Shown piece by piece: positions 1-8,459 of a stretch of 39,489 bases of DNA. Position numbers and translations under genes: made by a program. The notes below the pieces were generated by a model. That model saw only the letters and a program-made list of their open reading frames with translations. It was not told the origin of the DNA and made no database searches. The stretch's first letter is position 1. Every line of letters begins with the position of its first letter. This stretch comes from Planctomycetota bacterium (GTDB taxonomy: Bacteria; Planctomycetota; Planctomycetia; Pirellulales; UBA1268): NCBI GenBank assembly GCA_003669605.1, contig QWOP01000007.1, forward strand, positions 1 to 39,489, read 5' to 3'.

Positions 1-1
1 C

Positions 2-1438
2 CGCGGCAGACGCGGCGGGCGTGGCCGCGGGGGCCGCGAGCGTGGCCCCGAGGATGCTCGTGCTGATGGCGTCCGCCCCGAGGGCGCCCGCGGTGATGAT
101 GATCCAGTCCCGGGGCGCAGCGGTTACCTCGATTCCGGGGACGATCTTGGTCCGGAAGCTGGGGTTAGCCGGGAACACGATCGCGATCGAGAGCCATCCC
201 GACCGGCTCGGCGTGAGCCAGCTTCCGGCCGCAGTTCTCCCCCTGAGGGGCGTGCCCGCCAGGACGAACGGAGCGACCGGGATGAACGTGGCGACCGGGA
301 GCGCCCGCGGCGGACAGCGAGTCCGCAGACGCCGCGCCCCCCCGTTGAGAACCGGGAGGATGCTTGGGGCGGGATTGATCTTGGCCCCCCGACAACCGCT
401 CGGGCAGTCGACGGAGGTTCCCTCGACGATGAGAGGCTGCCGCTCGGTGAAGGACGTCGTGAAGGAGATGCGGGGAGCGAGACTCTCGACGGCGACGATC
501 TCTCTGGCCGCCGTCGGCGACGGCGTGGCCGCCGTGGTGGCCGCCGTCGCAACTCTGCCAACCGGGAACGACTCCGCGAGGAACGACTCTCGACCGAGGG
601 GGACGGGGCGGGCGGCGCTGACGCTGGTGTGGCCGATCGTGGCGTTGAAGACCTGCACGATGACGACGGCCTGCCGACGGGCTATGGCCGACCAACCACA
701 CCGCGAGCCGATGGTTTGCGCAGTGGAGATGAAGGCGGTTCCCAGGGTGCTGCTGGCGGTTCCCAGGGTGCTGCTGGCGGTTCCCAGGGTACTGCTGGCG
801 GTTCCCAGGGTACTGCTGGCAGAGGCGGAGAAAGACGGAGCGAAACCGGCCGTGCGGCCGAAGGAGAGGCCCGTGGCCGGCGGCGGCGGCGGGGCGGTGA
901 CCGCCGTGACGATGCCGGCACAAGGCCGGCCCGTTCAGGAGCCAGCACAGGCCCCCGGACCGGAACGAGCACTGGAGCCCAGACTGGTACCAGTTCTGGA
1001 GGCGAGGGGTCGGAAAGCGGCGGGCGTGGGCGTTCGTCGCGGCGCCGTGGCAGCGGCAGCAGTAGCAGCAGCGGCAGCAGCAGCGGTGGGCGGAGTCGAC
1101 GGCCTGAACCTGAACTGCGTCCCACTTCAAGCCTCTCCCGGGGCCGTCGCGATGACTTCGCTCCGGTTGCCGGAGGGTACGACGAAGACGACGAGGGGCT
1201 TGATTTCCTCGGCATTGAGGATGCCAACCGGGATGACCAACCACGCCGTGAACAACGGCGTCAGGATGACGACGATGACGTGCTCGCCGAAAGCGGCCTC
1301 AACACGGTGACTGATGTCCCCAGTTGGGTCGAAGCGATCGGCATCGTGATTGCCGGCAACCTCGACGCCCGAAACCGCCCCCCGCGCAGTGACGAAAACG
1401 ACCGGGGCCGTCGTGACAACAATCGCGGCGGGCGTTGA
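2..1438 (+). CDS. Arg/Gly/Asp-rich low-complexity protein, 5' end outside window
   Basis: The reading frame is open from the first bases of the window to a TGA at 1436-1438 (about 478 visible residues), so the start lies upstream. A GTG at 629 in the same frame is internal. The sequence is almost entirely low complexity: an RGRRGGRGRGG block at the left edge, alternating Arg and Asp/Glu runs, an RRRRRRGRRGGRRR cluster, four GGSQGAA/GGSQGTA heptapeptides, Thr/Gly repeats and a Ser run. The only ordered-looking part is the C-terminus (VPSWVEAIGIVIAGNLDARN), followed by an RGRRDNNRGGR tail. RG-rich tails of this kind are common in RNA-binding proteins, and I recall similar endings on planctomycete hypotheticals. 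A nucleic-acid-binding role is inferred, not shown. It converges on the next gene with an 18-bp gap. Confidence 0.75.
   Translation, partial: RGRRGGRGRGGRERGPEDARADGVRPEGARGDDDPVPGRSGYLDSGDDLGPEAGVSREHDRDREPSRPARREPASGRSSPPEGRARQDERSDRDERGDRERPRRTASPQTPRPPVENREDAWGGIDLGPPTTARAVDGGSLDDERLPLGEGRREGDAGSETLDGDDLSGRRRRRRGRRGGRRRNSANRERLREERLSTEGDGAGGADAGVADRGVEDLHDDDGLPTGYGRPTTPRADGLRSGDEGGSQGAAGGSQGAAGGSQGTAGGSQGTAGRGGERRSETGRAAEGEARGRRRRRGGDRRDDAGTRPARSGASTGPRTGTSTGAQTGTSSGGEGSESGGRGRSSRRRGSGSSSSSGSSSGGRSRRPEPELRPTSSLSRGRRDDFAPVAGGYDEDDEGLDFLGIEDANRDDQPRREQRRQDDDDDVLAESGLNTVTDVPSWVEAIGIVIAGNLDARNRPPRSDENDRGRRDNNRGGR
734..817 (+). repeat. Four tandem 21-bp units encoding heptapeptides
   Basis: Four consecutive 21-bp units start at 734, 755, 776 and 797. 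Units 1-2 encode GGSQGAA and units 3-4 encode GGSQGTA, differing by a single G-to-A change. The near-perfect identity implies recent in-frame duplication by slippage inside the Arg/Gly-rich gene. Copy number could vary between strains. Confidence 0.95.
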
Positions 1439-1456
1439 CGGCCTGCCGTCGACGGC

Positions 1457-2200
1457 TCACTTCATCGAGATCGTCCGCGCCAGCGGCTTGAGGATCTGCT
1501 CGACTACACAGCTGTCGACCACGTCCTGAGCAATCTGCGCCAAACGGTTGACTGCATCCACATAGGATGTCTGGGGGTCCAGGCTGCCATACTGCCGCGC
1601 CGTGACATAGACGCTCAACTGCTCCTCGGCGAAATCGCCGGTGCGAACCTGGAAGGCGTTGGTCCTCGTCTCGGTGCTGATCCGAACCTGGACGCGACAG
1701 TCTTCGTCGAGCGAAACCGTTAACGAGGGCTCGTAGTTAATCACCCGCCCTCCGGGGATCTCGGCCACCTTATCGAGTGCCAATCCCACTCCCAACGCCT
1801 CGGCAAGGAGCGCGTTGTGATTTCCCCGGTAGGCAAAGTCAAACCCGAACAGCAAGTCGAGCGCCTCGCAGTCAAGCGGGCTGATGGATAACAGCGGGGG
1901 CGCTAGGTCAAGGATCAGGCGGTGCTGGTCAAGAACGGACTCCAGCGAGGAGGGATTGACGTGGCCGGAACAGAGCCGCTTGGACTCGACGGCTGCCCAG
2001 CGATACCTCCCCTGCTCCTTGTCCTCCTCGAGGACGAAATCCCGCTTGTCGCGGCAATAAAACTTCCGCATCGTGGGATAAGTCTTCTGGACACGCTCGA
2101 AGAAGTGGAGGATCGTGTCCCTCTGGGAAGGGAGTTCCATCTCCGTGGCCAGGTTCATGTTCACGTAAAAGTCGTCGGCCAGCGACGCGTAGGGCGTCAT
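1457..2200 (-). CDS. Conserved hypothetical protein (247 aa)
   Basis: A 247-residue protein starting at ATG 2200 (MTPYASLADDFYVNMNLATE). It has no signal peptide or membrane segment and an ordinary mixed composition, which suggests a soluble, folded cytoplasmic protein. Noticeable segments are LPSQRDTILHFFERVQKTYP near residue 25, a CRDKRDF segment near 49, and a central region on a predicted alpha/beta pattern. I do not recognise the family. The length, the sensible composition and the lack of any competing frame support a real gene. It converges with the upstream Arg/Gly-rich gene and is divergent from the small gene at 2508. Function unknown. Confidence 0.8.
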   Translation of the reverse strand: MTPYASLADDFYVNMNLATEMELPSQRDTILHFFERVQKTYPTMRKFYCRDKRDFVLEEDKEQGRYRWAAVESKRLCSGHVNPSSLESVLDQHRLILDLAPPLLSISPLDCEALDLLFGFDFAYRGNHNALLAEALGVGLALDKVAEIPGGRVINYEPSLTVSLDEDCRVQVRISTETRTNAFQVRTGDFAEEQLSVYVTARQYGSLDPQTSYVDAVNRLAQIAQDVVDSCVVEQILKPLARTISMK

Positions 2201-2507
2201 TCGTGTTCACTCCGAGGCGGAAAGGTCCAGAAAACGAATATACGACCGGTCCGAAGAACATGTCAAAATGGCGGGAATGAACGATGAGGGGGACTTTTCC
2301 GGCGATCTCGGGACCGTCGAGTTCCTTCGCTGGATTTCTAGTTGATGCAGGCGCATAATCCTCCCCCAGATTCGCACTTCGGCTCCGCCCCCTTGCCCTT
2401 TGAGCGTTCAAGACCGCCCGCCCGATTTGCAGGCCATTCCTCCACTGCCCGCTGGATGCCACGCTCCCCACTGACCAAGCACCCCCACCCGTTCCAGGCA
2501 GCGTTCC
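2201..2507. other. Intergenic region between divergent genes
   Basis: About 307 bp separate the divergent starts at 2200 (-) and 2508 (+). Overlapping open frames here have unnatural composition and I regard them as chance. I see no clear hairpin, repeat or RNA gene. Promoters for both flanking genes would be expected here but no convincing -35/-10 pair stands out. Confidence 0.5.
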
Positions 2508-2714
2508 ATGGCCACGTCGATCGACTCCGCTCGCTTTCCGGAGGCTCGCGTGAGCATCGAGAGACGCAGCGACGGAGCGATCGTGGTCCGGGTGAAGTCC
2601 GATGGCCAAGGAGAGGCGCAACTGCCAGACGCAGTATTCGCTTTCCGTTGCGGGGATCCGCAGTACGCCTACTGGCTTGAACGGCTCAACGCAGCCAGCA
2701 ACATCGGGCAATAA
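2508..2714 (+). CDS. Possible small conserved protein (68 aa)
   Basis: A 68-residue frame from ATG 2508 (MATSIDSARFPEARVSIERR). Its composition is protein-like: a basic/acidic N-terminal half, then QLPDAVFAFRCGDPQYAYWLERLN, which looks like a structured aromatic segment. There is no obvious Shine-Dalgarno sequence, as for many genes in this window. Overlapping frames at 2342 and 2602 look less natural. It lies between a divergent hypothetical gene and the 3' end of rho, with which it converges. The family is not recognised, and the call rests on composition alone. Confidence 0.5.
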   Translation: MATSIDSARFPEARVSIERRSDGAIVVRVKSDGQGEAQLPDAVFAFRCGDPQYAYWLERLNAASNIGQ

Positions 2715-2826
2715 GTCCATCCGGCAGGTGAAAAGCCCGCTGTTCCTGTCAGGAACGGATCCTTTCGAAACGGTCTCTGTGGACTCTCGTTCCCCGCGGA
2801 CCGATCCGTCCTTCTTGTGGGAATAA

Positions 2827-4278
<1,452 letters not shown>

Positions 4279-4722
4279 AGCTGCAACACACTTTTCTGAG
4301 GAACGTTCGCATGCCCCCGCCCACGGCAGGGGATCACGCCGGCCGGCCTCAAGGCGCCGGCCCGTCATCACCAGGGATACTCGGTAATGGGGACCACTCG
4401 ACACGAAGCACGACGGTCAACTGTTCTGGCCGATCCAAAACAACACAGTCAGGGATTACCCGGATAACCGGGCTGTATGACCATCCCCAAAAAACATTTC
4501 GGGAAACATCTCGGGAACATTGTCCAGCCAGCGTTGAGCCATCCGGCGGCGGATCCGCGTGGGGTGAGAGCGCCTCAAAAAGGCAGCAAGGGTCACCCGG
4601 CGACCAAACCGGTCTATCCGGAGGAGTCAGCGAGAGAGAGACGAAATCCAACTTTGGTGGTACCACCAGTCGACGATGAGGTCACTGGTGTGGATTAGTG
4701 ATGGCGGATGTCCCGATCAAGC

Positions 4723-4742
4723 CACGCATGAGCACGCATGAG
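4723..4742. repeat. 10-bp tandem duplication
   Basis: The unit CACGCATGAG occurs twice head to tail (4723-4732 and 4733-4742), followed by a diverged third version (AAGCATGTGAGCAC). It lies in the gene-free region upstream of rho. No function is evident. Confidence 0.85.
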
Positions 4743-4823
4743 CACAGCAAGCCAAGCATGTGAGCACACCAAGACCTGACGCCACCCTTAAAAAGCCCCC
4801 GTGACAGGCACTTGCCCAACAAG

Positions 4824-4849
4824 CCCCATGGAAATCCCCCATGGAAATC
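4824..4849. repeat. 13-bp tandem duplication
   Basis: The unit CCCCATGGAAATC occurs twice without spacer at 4824-4836 and 4837-4849, in the same gene-free region. It is an exact duplication, probably slippage. Confidence 0.85.
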
Positions 4850-5085
4850 ACCAGTGGGCGCCCCAAGGGAAATAGACGCGGAACAGCCCCACTGAGGGAT
4901 GAAATCCGATCGATCATCCCCCGGAACGTGTCAGCAACCAGCACTGTCAGAAAACAACACTGCAACAAACCCTGCCGCACAGGCGTTGCCCGCAACCGAT
5001 CGCACTGGCTCGCTCACAAAGAAACAAGCCGTTGATCGAAACCGGAATCGGACAGGAAAACCCTGACCGGACCGGAAGCAGGAAC

Positions 5086-5102
5086 GGTCCGTGCAACGGA
5101 CC
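5086..5102. other. Perfect 7-bp stem-loop
   Basis: GGTCCGT and ACGGACC flank a GCA loop. It is a compact hairpin in non-coding DNA, with no T-tract on either side. It could act as an operator or RNA structure; function unknown. Confidence 0.6.
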
Positions 5103-5156
5103 AGTTTCCATTCAATCCAGCGGGAACACCCGGCTGGGAATATCTCTGCGGCCCAG

Positions 5157-5189
5157 GTTTCCTGGAATTTCCCTGGAGTCCCAGGAAAC
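5157..5189. other. Stem-loop with 9-bp stem
   Basis: GTTTCCTGG (5157-5165) pairs with CCAGGAAAC (5181-5189) around a 15-nt loop that itself carries a CCCTGGAG copy, so alternative pairings are possible. It lies about 310 bp upstream of the gene at 5499. Confidence 0.55.
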
Positions 5190-5498
5190 TGACCCAGCAA
5201 GCCCATGCTGCAAACGATGACAACAGTATCCGGAGCGTCGTTCGGTGTGTCAAGCCACCAGCCATATCGATCTGGGGCAATACCCGGGCACGGCGAACCA
5301 AAAGCGGCCTCATCGCGTCACCTCGCCTGTCGGCTTGAAGCCTGGTAGCCCGGGGGATTGAGGCGGGATGGAAAGAGCGGCCGGCAGAAGAACCGGAAAA
5401 TCGATGCGACTTCCCCATGCCAATCGACCGATACAGATCGGGATGACCGGCACCGCTCCCGGGACCGGCATCACCTCCCGACCGAGGCTCCTGTTGCC

Positions 5499-6872
5499 AT
5501 GCTCACCCCCACGCACCTTCGGCTTCGACGAATCACCTCCACGATGAGCTGGGGCTGGGTGGTATTGATGGTCTTTGCGGTGCCGGGGATGGCAAGCGCC
5601 GCTGTCCCTTGGCATCCCGATCTGTCCCAGGCCAAGGCCGCTTCGCAGATCAGCAGGCGACCGGTCCTAATCCTATTCACGGCAACTTGGAGCGAGGCGA
5701 GCTCCGCCGCTGACAAATCATTTCTGGCGACAGATGAGGCAGTCGCCCTGCTCACTGCCTGCTACGAACCGGTGCGGATCGACGTCGACGCCGATCCTGA
5801 GACCCATCGCCGCCTGGGCATCTCCCACCTGCCAAGCGTCTGCGTCGTCGATGCCGACGAACGGCTCCTCGCCCGCTTCGATTGCCCCCCCACGCCCGCG
5901 GGTTTCGTGGCCGCGGCCGGCAGGGCCGCGCAGGATGCCGCCTTTGCCGCCGCCGGGCTTGCCGCCGCCCAGTCTCCCTCCCCCGCGCTGCCGTCCCCAC
6001 CGGCATCCGATCCTAGGAGCAAGCCTGACGCGGGATCGTCGACGACCACTCCTGCCGCGGCCGATTCGCCACTTCCCTCCGCCCCCACCCTCCCCACCAC
6101 GCCGCCGCAGTGGGCAGCGGAGACCGTCACCACGCCAATGGGCGCAGCAGAACCAGCGTCAACCTCCGTTGCCCCACCGACCGCCATCGCAGCACCTGCC
6201 ACCACGCCACAGGCGGCACTGGAACCGGCCCCAGCGCCCGCGGCTCCTGCGGCCGGCACCGGGGGCTTGAGTGCTGCACTGCCAAATTGGCTCAACCCGC
6301 GGGTCACGCCAGCGCCCCAGGCAACCACCCCGCCCACCGATCAGGCTTCGCCCCCGGCCGCGAAGAAGCCCAATGCCTTCTGGGCGACGGTGCAAAAACC
6401 GTTCAGTGGATTGGTGCGAAAAACGGTGCCGGCCACCGTCCCCGACCCTCCCTCCCAGATGCCCTCGACCGATGCCCCGGTCCCCAATGCCGATCCGCAG
6501 GCACCGATGCCGGTGGGACTTGAGGGCTACTGCGCGGTGACGCTCCATGAGCAGAAGCAGTGGGTCGAGGGACGGGCGAAGTGGGGCGTCCGCCATCGTG
6601 GACGCACCTACCTGTTCGCCGGGCCTGCGGAGCAAAAGTCTTTTCTTGCCGATCCCGATCGCTATGCCCCCGGCCTGTCGGGGGACGATCCGGTGGTCGC
6701 CATTGATGGGAGCCGCCAAGTCGCCGGTCAGCGGCAGTACGGTGTGACCTATCAAGACAAGGTCTATCTCTTCTCGTCCGCCGAATCACGATCCGCGTTT
6801 ACTGCCAATCCGCAGAAATACACCACACGGGTTCAGGTCGCTGAACAGTCCGGTAGCAGCACGGTCCGCTGA
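5499..6872 (+). CDS. Exported thioredoxin-fold protein with C-terminal YHS-like repeats
   Basis: 457 residues from ATG 5499. The frame is open upstream to 5358, but that part is non-protein-like and the chosen start places a signal peptide (about residues 1-33, cleavage after ASA) at the N-terminus. Residues about 35-140 have a thioredoxin-like fold (RRPVLILFTATWSEASSAAD), yet the usual WCxxC site reads WSEAS, so no redox cysteines are present. Residues about 150-325 are an Ala/Pro-rich linker. The C-terminus (330-445) holds GLEGYCAVTL, then two related halves (GVRHRGRTYLFAGPAEQKSFLADPDRYAP and YGVTYQDKVYLFSSAESRSAF) resembling YHS domains. I recall the same pairing in other planctomycete proteins. 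It is likely periplasmic, and the ligand is unknown. Confidence 0.85.
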   Translation: MLTPTHLRLRRITSTMSWGWVVLMVFAVPGMASAAVPWHPDLSQAKAASQISRRPVLILFTATWSEASSAADKSFLATDEAVALLTACYEPVRIDVDADPETHRRLGISHLPSVCVVDADERLLARFDCPPTPAGFVAAAGRAAQDAAFAAAGLAAAQSPSPALPSPPASDPRSKPDAGSSTTTPAAADSPLPSAPTLPTTPPQWAAETVTTPMGAAEPASTSVAPPTAIAAPATTPQAALEPAPAPAAPAAGTGGLSAALPNWLNPRVTPAPQATTPPTDQASPPAAKKPNAFWATVQKPFSGLVRKTVPATVPDPPSQMPSTDAPVPNADPQAPMPVGLEGYCAVTLHEQKQWVEGRAKWGVRHRGRTYLFAGPAEQKSFLADPDRYAPGLSGDDPVVAIDGSRQVAGQRQYGVTYQDKVYLFSSAESRSAFTANPQKYTTRVQVAEQSGSSTVR

Positions 6873-6893
6873 TAGCAACGGCGCCCATGGTCA

Positions 6894-8459
6894 TCAACCG
6901 CGGGGAACAGCCCAACGGCCCGCACGGCCCACGGCGTCATCCCAGGAAGCGGTCATCCGCCGCCGCACGGCGGCGTCGATCGTGGGTGTGAACACCCGCT
7001 CCACCCGCCGGGCCTCCGCCACGGCTGCTGCTGACGGATAGAATCCGCTGGCCAGGCCGGCCAGCAACGCAGCCCCCAGTGCAGTGGTCTCCAGAACCAC
7101 AGGGCGTTCCACAGGTCGATCGAGAACATCGGCCTGGATCTGGAGGAGGAGGTCATTGCCGCTGGCGCCGCCATCGACCCGGAGGCTCTGCAGGGGAACG
7201 CCGGCTGCCCCCTCGATCGCCCGGACCACGTCGGCCACCGACAGCGCGATCGCCTCCAGCGCCGCGCGAGCAATGTGGGCTCGGGTGGTGGCCCTGGTGA
7301 GGCCAATGATCAAACCACGGGCCGTGGGATCCCAGTGGGGAGTCCCCAGTCCAGCCAGTGCCGGTACCAACACGACGCCCCCCGTATCGGGCACACTGCG
7401 GGCCAGTGGCTCAATGTCCGCCGCCCGTTCGATGATCCCCAAGCCATCTCGCAGCCAACCAACAATGGCGCCGGCGATGAACACCGATCCTTCCAGACAC
7501 CAACTGACGCTCCCCGGGACGGCTCCACAGCCCACGGTGGCCAGGAGCCCCGGCGCCGCCAGCGGCCGCTGCGTACCGGTGGAGAAAAGCAAGAAGGCGC
7601 CGGTGCCGTAGGTGTTCTTGGCGGTGCCGGGCAGGACGCAGCCGTGCGCAAATCCAGCAGCCTGCTGGTCGCCGGCACAGCCAGCGATCCGGACCGCGGC
7701 CCCAAACACGCCGGCATCGGTGGTGCCAAAGTCACCAGACGATGGTCGCACCTCGGGGAGGATCGCCCGCGGCACATCGAACAGACGGCACAAGTCGTCG
7801 CTCCACTCCAGACGATCGATGTCGTAGAGCAACGTCCGGCTGGCGTTGGTGGGATCGGTGGCATGAACGCGTCCGCCGGTGAGCCGCCAGATGAGAAATG
7901 TGTCGACTGTGCCGAAGAGGATCCGACCAGCCTCGCAAGCCACCCGCAAGCCCGGCATGGTCTCGAGGAGGTGCATGATCTTCGTCGCGGAGAAATAGGG
8001 GTCGAGGAGCAGTCCGGTGCGCCGTCGCACCTCTTCCTCGAGGCCTGCGTTTTTCAATCGCTGGCAGATCCCCGCCGACACCCGGCTCTGCCAGACGATC
8101 GCCGGGCTCACTGGCTGGCCGCTGACTCTGTCCCAGAGGATCGTCGTCTCGCGTTGGTTGGTGATACCGATCGCGGCCAACCGTGCCGGAGCCAGTCCCG
8201 CGCGGGCCACGACGTCGCGGGCGCAGCCAAGTTGCGTCCGCCACAGGTCCTCGGGATCGTGTTCGACGACCGCCAGATCGGCCTCCGGTCCAGTCCCTCC
8301 ATCCCCCGCGGCCGTGGCATTGCGGAGGTGCTGGGGAAACTCCTCCTGAGCTGTGGCCACCGGCAGTCCGCGGCGATCGAAGAGGATCGCCCTGCTGGAA
8401 GTCGTTCCCTGATCGAGTGCCAACACGCAGTCTCGATCGCTGCCTCTGTCACCGTCCAT
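6894..8459 (-). CDS. glpK: Glycerol kinase
   Basis: Phosphorylates glycerol to sn-glycerol 3-phosphate with ATP. The start is ATG 8459 (MDGDRGSDRDCVLALDQGTTSSRA), giving 521 residues; the frame extends upstream into glpD, but this start matches the family. FGGY-kinase landmarks are visible: DQGTTSSRA at the N-terminus, GITNQRETTILWD, CAGDQQAA, NTYGTGAFLLF (phosphate loop), GTPHWDPTARG and the C-terminal VDGGASGND. An extra segment of about 15 residues (NATAAGDGGTGPEADL) sits between FPQHLR and VEHDPEDLW, where GlpK normally has a shorter loop. It overlaps the 3' end of glpD by 11 bp, indicating one operon. No glpF permease or repressor gene is nearby. Confidence 0.96.
   Translation of the reverse strand: MDGDRGSDRDCVLALDQGTTSSRAILFDRRGLPVATAQEEFPQHLRNATAAGDGGTGPEADLAVVEHDPEDLWRTQLGCARDVVARAGLAPARLAAIGITNQRETTILWDRVSGQPVSPAIVWQSRVSAGICQRLKNAGLEEEVRRRTGLLLDPYFSATKIMHLLETMPGLRVACEAGRILFGTVDTFLIWRLTGGRVHATDPTNASRTLLYDIDRLEWSDDLCRLFDVPRAILPEVRPSSGDFGTTDAGVFGAAVRIAGCAGDQQAAGFAHGCVLPGTAKNTYGTGAFLLFSTGTQRPLAAPGLLATVGCGAVPGSVSWCLEGSVFIAGAIVGWLRDGLGIIERAADIEPLARSVPDTGGVVLVPALAGLGTPHWDPTARGLIIGLTRATTRAHIARAALEAIALSVADVVRAIEGAAGVPLQSLRVDGGASGNDLLLQIQADVLDRPVERPVVLETTALGAALLAGLASGFYPSAAAVAEARRVERVFTPTIDAAVRRRMTASWDDAVGRAGRWAVPRG

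Larger units (their letters stand above)
4279..5498. other. Long gene-free region between rho and the thioredoxin-like gene
   Basis: About 1.2 kb with no convincing coding frame on either strand and visibly lower GC than the neighbours. It contains short tandem duplications at 4723-4742 and 4824-4849. Inverted repeats lie at 4341-4362 (GGCCGGC/GCCGGCC, 8-nt loop), 4459-4472 (CCCGG-ATAA-CCGGG), 5086-5102 (GGTCCGT-GCA-ACGGACC) and 5157-5189 (GTTTCCTGG/CCAGGAAAC, 15-nt loop). None is followed by a T-run, so they are not classical intrinsic terminators. I looked for RNase P, tmRNA and SRP hallmarks and saw none. The part next to 4278 must contain the rho leader and promoter. The right part would hold the promoter of the gene at 5499. 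Confidence 0.6.

Noticed and set aside
165-1244. Long minus-strand open frame (359 codons) across the RG-rich gene
   Set aside because: Its composition is the mirror of GC-rich repeats (His/Arg/Pro/Cys-rich), with no protein-like pattern. The plus-strand frame with clear repeats explains it.
4279-4404. Upstream extension of rho to ATG/GTG at 4404
   Set aside because: The 42 extra residues include an unusual mix (GAGACERSS..CV) and the family start with basic SKRRR fits better. No homologous Rho N-terminus is recalled.
5086-5189. Intrinsic terminator or riboswitch near 5.1 kb
   Set aside because: The stem-loops lack T-tracts and no recognisable aptamer motif was seen; left as plain hairpins.
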